A DNA stretch of 64,000 nucleotides from CAZEQK01 sp964514395 (GTDB taxonomy: Bacteria; Bacillota; Bacilli; Tepidibacillales; Tepidibacillaceae), in NCBI GenBank assembly GCA_964514395.1, contig CAZEQK010000002.1:83958-147957 (forward strand), read 5' to 3'. Of the stretch, positions 16,380 through 25,852 are shown piece by piece (positions within the stretch are counted from its first letter, which is position 1; each line of letters starts with the position of its first letter). The notes under the pieces were generated by a model. The model did no database searches. It was not told where the DNA came from and worked only from the letters and a program-made list of their open reading frames with translations. The position numbers and the translations under genes are program-made.

Positions 16380-16943
16380 TTAATCCACCACCTGTTCTAC
16401 TGTCAAAAATTCACCCATTTGTGCGATACCAGCATAGTTCAGAGACATTATTTCAACATCAGTAATCAATACGCCATCAAATACAGTGCTTAATCTTTGC
16501 ACTGATTGAACCGCTTTTGTGAATAATGCAGCTTTTTCATTTGTTGCTTCCGGATTATTGGTTGTAACTTGAAAATGAAATGGCTGGCCTCCGTAATTAA
16601 ACCATTCCTCGACCGCACCGTCACCAAAGTATATTTCAACTACCTTTTGCACTGCAGCAGGAGTTCCACGTAATTGATGTATCAATAACGCATCATTGAT
16701 TGCTTGTCGTTTTGTTGCTAAATCACTGTTGGCATCATACCAGTCCACGTTAAATTGCCATGCTAAGATGTCTAGCACTGCCTCAGAGAGATTGTCTATT
16801 CTGGAATAGGTCAAAGCATTAATTACTTCACTAGCTAATTGTTTTATTTGAGTGTTCAGTGCTGCAGAAAACCCTTGTACAGCTAAATCATTTTGCATGG
16901 TTTTCGTTTGAAGTTTGAGTAAATCTATGTTTGAAAAATCCAT
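16380..16943 (-). CDS. Baseplate/tail protein I (P2 gpI family)
   Basis: 187 residues. WQFNVDWYDANSDLATKRQAI and HQLRGTPAAVQKVVEIYFGDGAVEEWFNYGG are typical of the P2 gpI family, which links the baseplate wedge to fibres. It abuts the baseplate J gene without a gap and is followed 2 bp later by the fibre gene. Confidence 0.9.
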   Translation of the reverse strand: MDFSNIDLLKLQTKTMQNDLAVQGFSAALNTQIKQLASEVINALTYSRIDNLSEAVLDILAWQFNVDWYDANSDLATKRQAINDALLIHQLRGTPAAVQKVVEIYFGDGAVEEWFNYGGQPFHFQVTTNNPEATNEKAALFTKAVQSVQRLSTVFDGVLITDVEIMSLNYAGIAQMGEFLTVEQVVD

Positions 16944-18058
16944 CAGATTAACCCCCCATATGTTACAGTTTTTAAATTTCTTAGAGCTACTTCATTTGGA
17001 TTTATGACTGTATATACCGGGGAAGTTGCGACCACTCGATATACACCTGCTGCGTATAATTTTGAGAGCAAATCATCCGGAGTGATAGCACGACCTAACT
17101 TCTCATATTGCCAAGCTTCATAGTTATCAATAGCACCACCAGCATTTTCAATCGCTGCCTTTATGGTTGCTTCTTCGGTTGAACGGTCATTGCTAATATA
17201 ATAAGTTATGTCTATGTCATAGTTGATAGTAGTAGGGGCTAAAACAGATACTTGGTCTGTTAGAGGTCGACGATCATCAGCGTTCACTTCTGCTAGAACT
17301 TTATCTAACATCGTTTGGTCCGGAATACCCCCATCTTTTAAGAGTGGATATACATTCACTACCCCTGCACTTGGCGAAGTAACTGCCACATCGACGATGC
17401 TTACATCTGCAGATTTAGCCCAATAGATATAAGCATTAGTTGGTCCAGCGACGGAAAATGAAGATGGAGCAAGTCTTTGTCGCTCTCGATAAGCATCGTC
17501 CGTCTCTTGATTTGTCCCTCCTGCACTAGTATCAATATTAGATACGCTTGCTACATACGGAACTGGGTCAACCAGTATATTGATTTGTCCTGGAACATAG
17601 TCATTAAACTTTTCTCCTCCCTTTGTTGACTCTGCAATAACATCCCCAGTTGTAGCTCCAGCAGCAATAATAAGTTCTTCAGTCGTTGCAAAATAAATCG
17701 AACCATCAGGAGTCACCCTAGTACCAATAGGAATAGCTACATCATTTAATTGTATTGTAGAAAGTGTAAATCGCATCGTTACAGTAGCTGGTTGTGCCAA
17801 TAAGCGTGATGTATTGATTCTATCTCCAAGAGCATCTAATACATCGCCTGTAGCAAAAGGAAGTAAATTTTGATTTCCTGTATAATTAATGTCGTTTTTC
17901 AAACCTAGCAGGATTGGGACTAATTGCAATAGAAAAATCCTACGAGGGTCACCAGGATAAAGTGTAATGCCTGTTTTATCTTGATATGCTTGTATCAACT
18001 CATTTTGGATGCTCTGCGCATCAGCATCCACAAATTGAATTGGTTGAAAATCGGTCAT
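16943..18058 (-). CDS. Baseplate J protein
   Basis: 371 residues. The Baseplate_J pattern is present: GDVLDALGDRINTSRLLAQPAT, then GGTNQETDDAYRERQRLAP and VSVLAPTTINYDI. Baseplate J forms wedges around the hub in contractile tails. It overlaps the W/gp25 gene by 4 bp and abuts gpI. Confidence 0.95.
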   Translation of the reverse strand: MTDFQPIQFVDADAQSIQNELIQAYQDKTGITLYPGDPRRIFLLQLVPILLGLKNDINYTGNQNLLPFATGDVLDALGDRINTSRLLAQPATVTMRFTLSTIQLNDVAIPIGTRVTPDGSIYFATTEELIIAAGATTGDVIAESTKGGEKFNDYVPGQINILVDPVPYVASVSNIDTSAGGTNQETDDAYRERQRLAPSSFSVAGPTNAYIYWAKSADVSIVDVAVTSPSAGVVNVYPLLKDGGIPDQTMLDKVLAEVNADDRRPLTDQVSVLAPTTINYDIDITYYISNDRSTEEATIKAAIENAGGAIDNYEAWQYEKLGRAITPDDLLSKLYAAGVYRVVATSPVYTVINPNEVALRNLKTVTYGGLI

Positions 18059-18360
18059 ATTTCAATCACCACCTTAAAATTCATATTCCCATCATTATCG
18101 ACATCGACAAATGATACATCTTTCACGGTTGATCTTGGTTCTCTTTTACTAACTTCATCATAAATACGAGATATTACTAGTGGAATTGCTTGTTTAAGTG
18201 GCTTGTCTTGAAAATCTCCATTAATTCCAAGCGTACGATCGTAAGCAACTTCATACTTCATCGTTCGAATAATGTTAATAACGTTTTGCACTATTTCCTT
18301 TACTCCAGTTGCTCCCCAATCGATTTCTTGAGCTAATGATGTATTGATTTCAACTTGCAT
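18055..18360 (-). CDS. Baseplate wedge protein, W/gp25 lysozyme-like family
   Basis: 101 residues. IDWGATGVKEIVQNVINIIRT, TLGIN and REPRSTVKDV fit the gp25/gpW baseplate family. ATG 18360 is 8 nt after GGAGG. A GTG at 18369 is in the site itself. It lies between the gpU-like and J genes, as in P2 and PBSX-like clusters. Confidence 0.85.
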   Translation of the reverse strand: MQVEINTSLAQEIDWGATGVKEIVQNVINIIRTMKYEVAYDRTLGINGDFQDKPLKQAIPLVISRIYDEVSKREPRSTVKDVSFVDVDNDGNMNFKVVIEI

Positions 18361-18372
18361 ATATACCACCTC

Positions 18373-18915
18373 CTAATAATAAAGCCCTCGTGCAATAGAC
18401 TGATATTTGTTTGGATTTTGCCTAGTATCTGATGATTTATCATCTGGATCATAAATGTTCTGATCAGGCTCAAAGGTAGAAGTATCAAATGCAACATTAG
18501 ATGTGCTAGCAGAAGCAGAACCTTTTCTCACGAACTCTTCAAAACTAAGTTTGATTGTTGCTTTTAAAATCTTTCCGTTATTGTCTATATTCATGTCACT
18601 AGTTTCAACTGTCTTTAAAAGCCATTTATTTTTACCAATAGTTTTGTTTCCGAGAATAAAGTTAGATGGATTAGCTTTGGATTTTATAGATTCCCAATCT
18701 TCTATTTCTGTTCTTACATCTAAATTTTTATCTGCTCTAAGCTTGATTTCAAACTCCAAAGGCATTAAATTTTCGCCTTTAATATAAGTGCTTGGCTTGC
18801 TACCAATCTTATCTTGAGTTTCAGTATTAAGACTTCCGCTCCATGATAATCCTTCAAATGTATAAATACTGTTAGAGCTTACCTGGAACACTTTATTTTG
18901 AAATGTTGCGATCAA
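18373..18915 (-). CDS. Tail protein, gpU-like
   Basis: 180 residues. FQVSSNSIYTFEGLSWSG, a KLRADKNLDVRTEIEDWESI segment and FILGNKTIGKNKWLLKTVE resemble P2 gpU, which is needed at tail completion. It lies between the hub/spike genes and the wedge. Family identity is from pattern only. Confidence 0.65.
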   Translation of the reverse strand: MIATFQNKVFQVSSNSIYTFEGLSWSGSLNTETQDKIGSKPSTYIKGENLMPLEFEIKLRADKNLDVRTEIEDWESIKSKANPSNFILGNKTIGKNKWLLKTVETSDMNIDNNGKILKATIKLSFEEFVRKGSASASTSNVAFDTSTFEPDQNIYDPDDKSSDTRQNPNKYQSIARGLYY

Positions 18916-18926
18916 GATATCACCTC

Positions 18927-19121
18927 CTAGAATACAGCTATAATTACTGCATCTTTTAAACTATCGGAGAAGAATGCGACAGCCACTTTGTCATTATTAT
19001 TGAGAGAAACATGATTGGCAAAAGGAATCTCAGCTGTAACAACATTATCTAAATCTATAAAAGTAACTCTAGCAATTCTATTAACAGTATCAACCGAGCT
19101 TACCTCACCTTTCCTAATCAT
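18927..19121 (-). CDS. Small baseplate spike-like protein (gpV/OB-fold type)
   Basis: 64 residues with IRKGEVSSVDTVNRIARVTF and DKVAVAFFSDSLKDAVIIAVF. This is the OB-fold pattern of short gpV-like baseplate spike proteins. ATG 19121 follows GGAGGGATATTG and overlaps the gpD stop. Confidence 0.65.
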   Translation of the reverse strand: MIRKGEVSSVDTVNRIARVTFIDLDNVVTAEIPFANHVSLNNNDKVAVAFFSDSLKDAVIIAVF

Positions 19122-20035
19122 CAATATCCCTCCAATACCATTCTTACATATAATCTCGTTCGATTATTAATGAGATCGTGGATTAGTCTATCGATGAAGT
19201 ATTTTCCATCAAATAAACCAATATCTCTTATCTCACTCAATATACCAGCTGCTAGTTTAGTGTTTAAATCAATTGAGAAATTCCCAAGCGATTGGTATTT
19301 ATTAAAACTTCTTAGATACCCCTTAGACCATCGATTTGCTTCGGCTTGATTGCTGATATAAACGTTCTTCCTCAAAGTTGGACCATTAATATTGCTATCT
19401 GCAAACTCTCCTTGGATGACATTATTCCTGACAATGCATTTAGAATATATATCAGTTGATTTATTTCGGAATTCAAAAGAACCTTGCATATCACTTTTTC
19501 GGATAATAGCAGTTGTGCTAACAGCCTTTTCCTCTTCTATTGCCTCATCATAGATTACTAAATGATTGTTGTTGATTTTAAGAGCATAGCCTTCCAACAT
19601 GCTTCTATAGGCTAGAAAAGCTAAGTCAGTCTCATCTATCTGATCCACACGCTCATATAAATGATTAACAATGTTGTATGTTTCCAATGTAAAGCCATGT
19701 CTAGATGCAATTTGAGTAGCAAACTCTAGAAATCGTACATTTTCCCAACCTTGGGTCCTTGCAGTCTTTGCTGTTTGTGGTATAGATAAAGCTTTAAGTT
19801 CAAATATACCTGGTCTTTGAGCTAGTTCATCTATATACATTGACCCAGTATCAAAACCATCTTTTTTGATCTGCAGTGTGTCGTTTTTCTGAGGTTTCCA
19901 CTTGCTCCATAATCCTTCTGTATCAGAAAAAATGGCTATGATGCTATCAGGCTTTCCTCCAGCATTATCTGTTATTTGTAAAGTTAAGGGCTGGACAGAT
20001 GAATTGATGTTTCTTCCTTCATAGATAATATTCAT
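19121..20035 (-). CDS. Baseplate hub protein, late control D family (gpD)
   Basis: About 304 residues. MYIDELAQRPGIFELKALSIP, FLEFATQIASRHGFTLE and YERVDQIDETDLAFLAYR match P2 gpD/late control D, the hub under the tube. I chose the ATG of MNIIYEGRNINSS at about 20035, after GAAGAGGTGATT. A longer in-frame ATG at 20077 would lie inside gpX. Confidence 0.85.
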   Translation of the reverse strand: MNIIYEGRNINSSVQPLTLQITDNAGGKPDSIIAIFSDTEGLWSKWKPQKNDTLQIKKDGFDTGSMYIDELAQRPGIFELKALSIPQTAKTARTQGWENVRFLEFATQIASRHGFTLETYNIVNHLYERVDQIDETDLAFLAYRSMLEGYALKINNNHLVIYDEAIEEEKAVSTTAIIRKSDMQGSFEFRNKSTDIYSKCIVRNNVIQGEFADSNINGPTLRKNVYISNQAEANRWSKGYLRSFNKYQSLGNFSIDLNTKLAAGILSEIRDIGLFDGKYFIDRLIHDLINNRTRLYVRMVLEGY

Positions 20036-20042
20036 AAAAAAA

Positions 20043-20255
20043 TCACCTCTTCCAAGGTGGTAATGTATCAGATGCATGTTGCTGGATGACAGGTATTTTT
20101 AAAGATATTCCTGCATCAAATACAAGTATGTTTCGATAGTCCGGATTAGCATTGATGATTTCCTTTGCATACTTCTCATCTCCATAGAAATCGAGGGAAA
20201 TCATGTCAAATGTGTCTCCTTGCAAAGTTTCATATTGATAATATCCATTAGGCAA
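20043..20255 (-). CDS. Tail protein X (LysM-like)
   Basis: About 70 residues: YETLQGDTFDMISLDFYGDEKYAKEIINANP and SLKIPVI, the phage tail X/LysM pattern. I chose TTG 20255, 7 nt after GGAGGG. The earlier ATGs at 20276 and 20273 precede that site. It overlaps the end of the tape measure gene. Confidence 0.8.
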   Translation of the reverse strand: MPNGYYQYETLQGDTFDMISLDFYGDEKYAKEIINANPDYRNILVFDAGISLKIPVIQQHASDTLPPWKR

Positions 20256-21954
20256 ATGACTCCCTCCTATCATCATCTAATACTTGTTTAACTTTCCTTT
20301 TAAATTCTTCGAAATCTTCCTGCATTCGTTGTTTAGAAGGTAATTGATTGCCATAATTCGGGGCAAAAACAAATGTATTTCCACCTTTTTTACCAGAAGA
20401 TAAATCAAATCCAAGTTTTTCAGCGGTCATTTTTAATAAACTCAAGCTCCTAGGTGTCTTTTTCAAAGGAATAGCCATTTCGGGACCAGCATCACCGAAG
20501 ATGGATGGTCTTGTAGCAATACCACCCGTAGCAAATTTCTGTAGTGAACCATGACTTTGAGCTTTTGAAGCTGCATCATAAGCACTCGTGTCCATTTTAG
20601 GAATCAGTGGAATCTCAACACCTGGTATCTTATTCATTTTTTCAATCAAGTAATTCAGTTTGTCTACAATCCAATTGATACCAACCGCAAAACCATGTTT
20701 TACTTTTATCCAAGTATTTACTAAAAATGCTTGAACCTTATCCCAATTTTTATATAATACATATATTCCTGCAACCAATACTCCAATCGCTGCTGCTATT
20801 CCTAACACAATCCATGTCATGGGGTTTGCAAGAACTGCAGCATTCAATCCCCATTGTGCAATAGTAGCTGCAATCGTTCCAGCTCTTATTCCTGCCATAA
20901 TTCCTTTATAAATTGCCATTCCGATCGTAATAGCTTTCCAAGCAACCATAGCAGATACAATCCCAATAATTAAAGGAGCAATAACTGACCAATTGCCGCT
21001 AATAAACTGATAAACTTTTTTCCCTGCGCCATAGATAAACAATATGCCTTTCCCGACATTTTTAGTTAATCTAATTATGGTTGGCAAAGCTGCCTCAAAC
21101 TTACCGCTAAATTTATCGATCATGTCAGTTAATATTTTTTGGATTTTCGGGATTTTATCCATAAACCATCCAGCAAATTTTGCTTGTAGAGGCAATATCT
21201 TCTTACCTATTTCTTCTTTCATATCTCCCCAAGCGTTGGTCATTTGTTGGATTTGACCCTGATCTGTTTTCGCTAAAGCCTTATTAACACCGCCAACATT
21301 TTGCTGCAAAACCTCTGCTATTACTGCAGCTCTCTGGTTGGCATCACCTAACTTTATTGCTTTCGCTTGAGCATCTGTAAAACTGATACCAACACGAGAC
21401 AAGGAGCCTACTTGTCCGTCCATTGCTTTACCAATCATATTGCTGATATTTACAGCATCTTCCTGAGTTGCGTTCAATCCTTTTTGTTGAGCGAGCAAGT
21501 CTGTCATGCCTGTTGAAAGCTTTTCGATTTGCTTACCATTTAGCTGAAAGGTAGCGAGCTGTTGGAACCCTGCTATGCTGACCTCGTCTCCGATGACTCC
21601 AACTTTTTGAAGCTGAGAGGCAACCCCAACAAGTTCCTTTTTAGCTTGGAGGTAGGCAAGTGGACCTTGATCTTGCAAACTTTTTACATTTTTTAGCACA
21701 GCTTGAAGCTTTGTCTCGGCTTCAATTTGTTTTTTTGCTGCATCTACGCTCTCATCACCAAAATTCTTAGCAGCTCTTATACTAAAAGCAGCTGCCATTA
21801 TTCCTCCGGCAATCGAAGCAATTTTCGCCAATTTTTTAAATGAGCTTGAAGTTTTTCTAGTATTTTTTTGTGTATTTAGCATTGCTTTTTTTAAAGATGG
21901 ATCCACTTTTCCGGCCAATACTATTAAGGCTTGCAATTCTTTTTTACTTGCCAT
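20248..21954 (-). CDS. Tail tape measure protein
   Basis: About 568 residues. Helical N-terminus (ASKKELQALIVLAGKVDPSL), the tape-measure core (GDEVSIAGFQQLATFQL) and several hydrophobic helices around 340-410. Its length sets tail length. At about 1.7 kb it implies a rather short tail. ATG 21954 follows a GGAG site at 7 nt. The start codon overlaps the end of the -1 frame of the tail chaperone. Confidence 0.95.
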   Translation of the reverse strand: MASKKELQALIVLAGKVDPSLKKAMLNTQKNTRKTSSSFKKLAKIASIAGGIMAAAFSIRAAKNFGDESVDAAKKQIEAETKLQAVLKNVKSLQDQGPLAYLQAKKELVGVASQLQKVGVIGDEVSIAGFQQLATFQLNGKQIEKLSTGMTDLLAQQKGLNATQEDAVNISNMIGKAMDGQVGSLSRVGISFTDAQAKAIKLGDANQRAAVIAEVLQQNVGGVNKALAKTDQGQIQQMTNAWGDMKEEIGKKILPLQAKFAGWFMDKIPKIQKILTDMIDKFSGKFEAALPTIIRLTKNVGKGILFIYGAGKKVYQFISGNWSVIAPLIIGIVSAMVAWKAITIGMAIYKGIMAGIRAGTIAATIAQWGLNAAVLANPMTWIVLGIAAAIGVLVAGIYVLYKNWDKVQAFLVNTWIKVKHGFAVGINWIVDKLNYLIEKMNKIPGVEIPLIPKMDTSAYDAASKAQSHGSLQKFATGGIATRPSIFGDAGPEMAIPLKKTPRSLSLLKMTAEKLGFDLSSGKKGGNTFVFAPNYGNQLPSKQRMQEDFEEFKRKVKQVLDDDRRESFA

Positions 21955-22422
21955 GAGCTCGCTCCACCTCCTTCGCCTGACGTTCTGCTTCATCTGCTAA
22001 TGATTCAAAGAAATCCATCAGTTCAATTAGTGACATATCTAAACATTCGTTCCTAGTTGAAAAATGGTGAAATACTAATTGAGTAATGCAATCCTTGATG
22101 TAGTCATCAGAAATTAATCCGCCAAATCTAGAAAGAAAAAATCCCGCACTAAACCTTCAGCCCTCACGGAATCTTTTGCACTAATTCGAAGAACATCCTC
22201 TGTTTCAATTGACGTATTCTCCTTTTTTACAGCAGCTGCAAATAAATATAGATGATATTCAGGATCTAACTCCTGTACAGAAACCACGTTGCCATCCTTT
22301 TTATAAGCTTTGGTCGCTTCTGCTTTGTCCCTAGCTGTCATATCTTCAAAATTATATTTTAATTCTTTGACCTCTTCACCATTTATGTTAATAGGCTTGC
22401 TTAGTTTTAAAACTTCTGCCAT
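21944..22422 (-). CDS. Tail assembly chaperone, -1 frameshift product
   Basis: A slippery heptamer T TTT TTC lies at 22141-22135, exactly in phase with the zero frame, twelve codons from its stop. After a -1 shift the frame stays open for 63 codons (SRFGGLISDDYIKDCITQLV onward) and stops at 21944, overlapping the tape-measure start. The fused protein would be 159 residues. This is the layout of lambda G/GT and P2 E/E'. Confidence 0.85.
22114..22422 (-). CDS. Tail assembly chaperone, short form (gpE-like)
   Basis: 102 residues: KPININGEEVKELKYNFEDMTARDKAEATK and DPEYHLYLFAAAVK, typical of P2 gpE/Mu gp41-type tail chaperones that bind the tape measure before the tube forms. It lies between the tube and tape measure genes, the universal position. 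ATG 22422 has an AGAGGAG site. Confidence 0.9.
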   Translation of the reverse strand: MAEVLKLSKPININGEEVKELKYNFEDMTARDKAEATKAYKKDGNVVSVQELDPEYHLYLFAAAVKKENTSIETEDVLRISAKDSVRAEGLVRDFFFLDLAD

Positions 22423-22459
22423 GATTATTCTCCTCTCTAAATAAATTAAAGAACAGCCC

Positions 22460-22987
22460 TTATTGAAGAGCTGCTCTCAAGTCATCATAGTAATCAATAC
22501 CATTAACCACGAATTTGTAGTTAAATTTATCGATAAGTAATACTTCTTTTCCATCCACTACTTTTCTTAAATACAATACTTCAAAATCACTGGAACCTCC
22601 CGCATTAGCATTGATTTCAATTTTCCCCATATCATATTTTTTACTAACAGCTGTGATAAATACTTTATTCTGCTGGAGGCCAACCTTAACATTGTTAGCA
22701 TCAAAAACATCCGTTACCCACACAACCTCAAAATTAATCTGTCCTGGTCTTGAGATAATAGCATATTTGCCATTATCCGCACGGTTGTTTATAGTAAAAA
22801 CCATACTGCCAAATTGTCCATATGAGGGCATGTCAATCTCGCCCATGATTCCAGCGCCTTTAATGGTATCCGTAAGCTTTTCGATACTTGGTAATTGTAA
22901 ATCCGCAGCATCATCTAACAGTATAAGATTATCATTTTGATCGGTTGCTTTTAGCTTATATTGGATAGTTTTATTACTATACTTCAT
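22460..22987 (-). CDS. Major tail tube protein
   Basis: 175 residues. DLQLPSIEKLTDTIKGAGIMGEIDMP and the beta-rich remainder match P2 FII-type tube proteins, which form the inner tube inside the sheath. ATG 22987 overlaps the sheath stop. A TTG one codon earlier is also possible. Confidence 0.9.
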   Translation of the reverse strand: MKYSNKTIQYKLKATDQNDNLILLDDAADLQLPSIEKLTDTIKGAGIMGEIDMPSYGQFGSMVFTINNRADNGKYAIISRPGQINFEVVWVTDVFDANNVKVGLQQNKVFITAVSKKYDMGKIEINANAGGSSDFEVLYLRKVVDGKEVLLIDKFNYKFVVNGIDYYDDLRAALQ

Positions 22988-24426
22988 CAAGCACCACCTC
23001 CAAATAATGCATTAGTTCCTTGGGTGGTATACTGCACTTTAAACGTTAACGATTTCGCAACTGGAGTTGTTGTTGTAAGTACATCAAATACAAAATCTCC
23101 TTCAACAATACTACTAATTGGGTTGCTGGTTTCATTGAAGCTAATTGATCCAGATAATAATTTCCCATCTGCAACTAACCCATTAAGCCAAGTATTTGCT
23201 CCATTCAAGATGGTATCAATTACACTTCTATTTAACGGACCGTCAACATTTGACATATAGTTTTCTTGGAATGTATTCGTTAAGTACATCATCATGCGAA
23301 TGGAAGCATCAAACTCATCTTTTGGATCAATAGAAGCTCCATACACATAATTTGCATTATGTGGTCCCCAAAGAACCCATATTCCTCCACGGAAATTGAA
23401 TGTGGTAATTCCAGCCGAGTTCAAATCGTTTGCTTCAACTTCATCAAAACTAATAGCAGTTCCATCAGCAAGAACCAATGATGAAATTCCAATTGGTTTA
23501 TTCGATGGTGATTCATATGGTACATTGTCGTTATCATAGTCTGTTTGTTGCATTCTAACTGCCATCAACGTTGAAGCAAAGTATGTCTTATCGCTAATCT
23601 TAGCTTTTGGCCATCCGAGTTTCATATTTGTGTCGATGTATCCATTCGTGTCTTTCCACGTTTTTGCAGTTGCAATATCTGTCGTAGCTGAGCTATCAAT
23701 GTCAGCTACTACAAGCGCATCCCAATGACCATTTATCGCTTGAGATTCGCTTGCTAATGCTGTTTTTATGGTAGGCGTTTGTGACCAACCAGGAGCACCG
23801 AGTATTGTTGGAATCATATTTTGTGTTTGATAAATCAAGTCCACAACTGAAATTCCTGTACGAACTCCATTTGTATTTCCACCAATGATATCAGTATCTT
23901 GGACTAATGAAACGTCCATTTTATCAAAATCAACTGTAGATGGATTATCTAAAGCGGTTAGTTCAGCGATTTTAACTTGTCCATCCGATGTGTATTCTAG
24001 TGAATAATCTGTATCTAATACTTTTCCAGTAATCACAATTGAAGAAAGAATTGCTGGTGCATTTAAGTAGCCTACCCCATTTGTAATTGCGACACTTGCA
24101 GTATCAGCTGATTTATGAACCAATGGATCCATTACGTTAATGAGTACTATTGGCCCAATATTTCTAATTGGATTTTTAAAGTGAGCGTACATTACCTCAC
24201 ACAATGTAAATGTAGCCCAATCATCGGAATATCCAAGCTTAGCCTTGGCATCATCAAAGCTATTAACTAAGATGGGAATATTAATTGCTGCTGTTGGATC
24301 TGCAAGCTGTTGTATAGGTGCAGTACCAATATATACTGGTAACGTTGAGACTCCTGAAGGTGGCAGGGTGTCAGTTGTAGGTATTTGTTCTCCATAAATA
24401 CCATGTTTGTATGGCATATTTGTCAC
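22987..24426 (-). CDS. Tail sheath protein
   Basis: 479 residues. GIYGEQIPTTDTLPPSGVSTLPVYIGTAP at the start and a C-terminal ASIRMMMYLTNTFQENYMSNVDGPLNR region match the Phage_sheath_1 family. This gene shows that the tail is contractile. It is followed directly by the tube gene. Confidence 0.95.
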   Translation of the reverse strand: MTNMPYKHGIYGEQIPTTDTLPPSGVSTLPVYIGTAPIQQLADPTAAINIPILVNSFDDAKAKLGYSDDWATFTLCEVMYAHFKNPIRNIGPIVLINVMDPLVHKSADTASVAITNGVGYLNAPAILSSIVITGKVLDTDYSLEYTSDGQVKIAELTALDNPSTVDFDKMDVSLVQDTDIIGGNTNGVRTGISVVDLIYQTQNMIPTILGAPGWSQTPTIKTALASESQAINGHWDALVVADIDSSATTDIATAKTWKDTNGYIDTNMKLGWPKAKISDKTYFASTLMAVRMQQTDYDNDNVPYESPSNKPIGISSLVLADGTAISFDEVEANDLNSAGITTFNFRGGIWVLWGPHNANYVYGASIDPKDEFDASIRMMMYLTNTFQENYMSNVDGPLNRSVIDTILNGANTWLNGLVADGKLLSGSISFNETSNPISSIVEGDFVFDVLTTTTPVAKSLTFKVQYTTQGTNALFGGGA

Positions 24427-24436
24427 GTCCTTTCTA

Positions 24437-24982
24437 TCAAATTATTTCAGGATCTATGATATACGGTAAAATGGTCGCTTTTGCTCTAAAAGTCAAATAT
24501 CCAGCCCAATATCCAAAAGGTTGTTCAGGATACATTCCCCAGTGAAAGGGTTTTTCTGCTACTGTTTTACCGTTGTCTAAAACATATTTTTTTGCAAGTT
24601 CCTGACGACAAAGAAAAATCAGATTTAACAAATCACGATAACCTTTGAAGTCCGGAATTACTCCACTTCCATCTGTTGGATATAGACCTGGATTATAGAC
24701 AATGAATGTGATTCTTATATTAATTCCAGCATCAGTTCCATCATCTTCACCTTCATCCATTCCTATTACCATTGCAGGTAGTGCCTTTTTAATACCGCTT
24801 TCTAGTTGCAAAGGCACATCATTTAATTGATTAGGCGGTGGAATCCATCCAATAAAGACATTTGGATGCATTAACTCATATTTTGAGATATCATCATCAT
24901 ATGGTACTTGAAGCTTGATTTTAGGAGCAACATTGTCATTACAAAAAGACTGAATGGATTCTAATATGATATTATCAATCAT
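24437..24982 (-). CDS. Tail terminator/completion-like protein
   Basis: 181 residues with HPNVFIGWIPPP, ITFIVYNPGLY, DLLNLIFLCRQEL and FGYWAGYLTFRAKATI. It lies immediately before the sheath, where a tail terminator is expected, and its fold pattern suits that role. Not recognised by a named family. Confidence 0.6.
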   Translation of the reverse strand: MIDNIILESIQSFCNDNVAPKIKLQVPYDDDISKYELMHPNVFIGWIPPPNQLNDVPLQLESGIKKALPAMVIGMDEGEDDGTDAGINIRITFIVYNPGLYPTDGSGVIPDFKGYRDLLNLIFLCRQELAKKYVLDNGKTVAEKPFHWGMYPEQPFGYWAGYLTFRAKATILPYIIDPEII

Positions 24983-25542
24983 TTTGCTCCCACCTTTTTT
25001 AAACGATAATCGATTTCATGTTCTATTCTCTCTTGTAACTTCTTATCTGCTAAATCCTGAATCTGATTGGTTACATTTAAGGAGTCTATCATTTGCGGAA
25101 TGGATAGACTCCTCATTACATCTACTGGATATCGACTTTTGCCTCTTCGTTTTAAAACTTGCTTCTTACCACTTAGAATTTGAACGAATGCTTCTGGATT
25201 TGTGTTTACAGGTTTAGCTCCTTCACGCTTTTTAATCTTTACTTTAGTAGTTCTCTTTGAGTTCCCAAAGAGAAATCTACCAAGTGTTAATCTTCTACCT
25301 TCAGATTTTAAAAACGCAAGAAGCTTACCTTTTCTAGCTTTGTGTTTACTGATAGTCGCTTTAACATCAGACACTTTCACTCGATATTCACTAGTAACCA
25401 ACCTTCCAACTCGTGTATTCATATAATCTAGTGTTCGGTTAACAGCAGAAATAGCAGCTCCAGGCATTTCTTTTTCAAACTTACCAAGGTCTTTAACTAC
25501 TTTATTCAATTGACTAGTATCAATGACGATTTTAGTAGCCAT
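24979..25542 (-). CDS. Prophage minor tail protein Z-like
   Basis: 187 residues, very basic. GKFEKEMPGAAISAVNRTLDYMNTRVGRLV and YRVKVSDVKATI match the phage minor tail Z family, which acts at the head-tail joint. ATG 25542 follows GGTG. A GTG at 25554 is in the upstream gene. It overlaps the next gene by 4 bp. Confidence 0.8.
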   Translation of the reverse strand: MATKIVIDTSQLNKVVKDLGKFEKEMPGAAISAVNRTLDYMNTRVGRLVTSEYRVKVSDVKATISKHKARKGKLLAFLKSEGRRLTLGRFLFGNSKRTTKVKIKKREGAKPVNTNPEAFVQILSGKKQVLKRRGKSRYPVDVMRSLSIPQMIDSLNVTNQIQDLADKKLQERIEHEIDYRLKKVGAK

Positions 25543-25543
25543 G

Positions 25544-25852
25544 TTATTCACCACGATTTTGACTAATTATAATCTCGTATATTCCTTGGTCTTCTTTGAC
25601 ATCTTCGATGTGATAAAGTCGATTATCAAAAAACTGAGTATCACCTATATGTGGCTTGGGAAAAGCAGAAACCGGAATGAAATATAAAATCATCCCGGTT
25701 GTTATGCCTTCAAATTCTCCAGCTCTTTTTTTTAGTCGTTCATTATCAACCATGACATTCTGTGATTGCCCATCGATTATGACAACATCAGAGAATTCAT
25801 TAGTATTAAAAAAAGATTGAAGATCAGAATTAGCTTTATCCTTAAAGCTCAT
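25544..25852 (-). CDS. Head-tail joining protein
   Basis: 102 residues. FSDVVIIDGQSQNVMVDNERL, GMILYFIP and IGDTQFFDNRLYHIEDVKED resemble small head-tail adaptor proteins that follow capsid genes. It overlaps the neighbours by 1-10 bp. Confidence 0.65.
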   Translation of the reverse strand: MSFKDKANSDLQSFFNTNEFSDVVIIDGQSQNVMVDNERLKKRAGEFEGITTGMILYFIPVSAFPKPHIGDTQFFDNRLYHIEDVKEDQGIYEIIISQNRGE

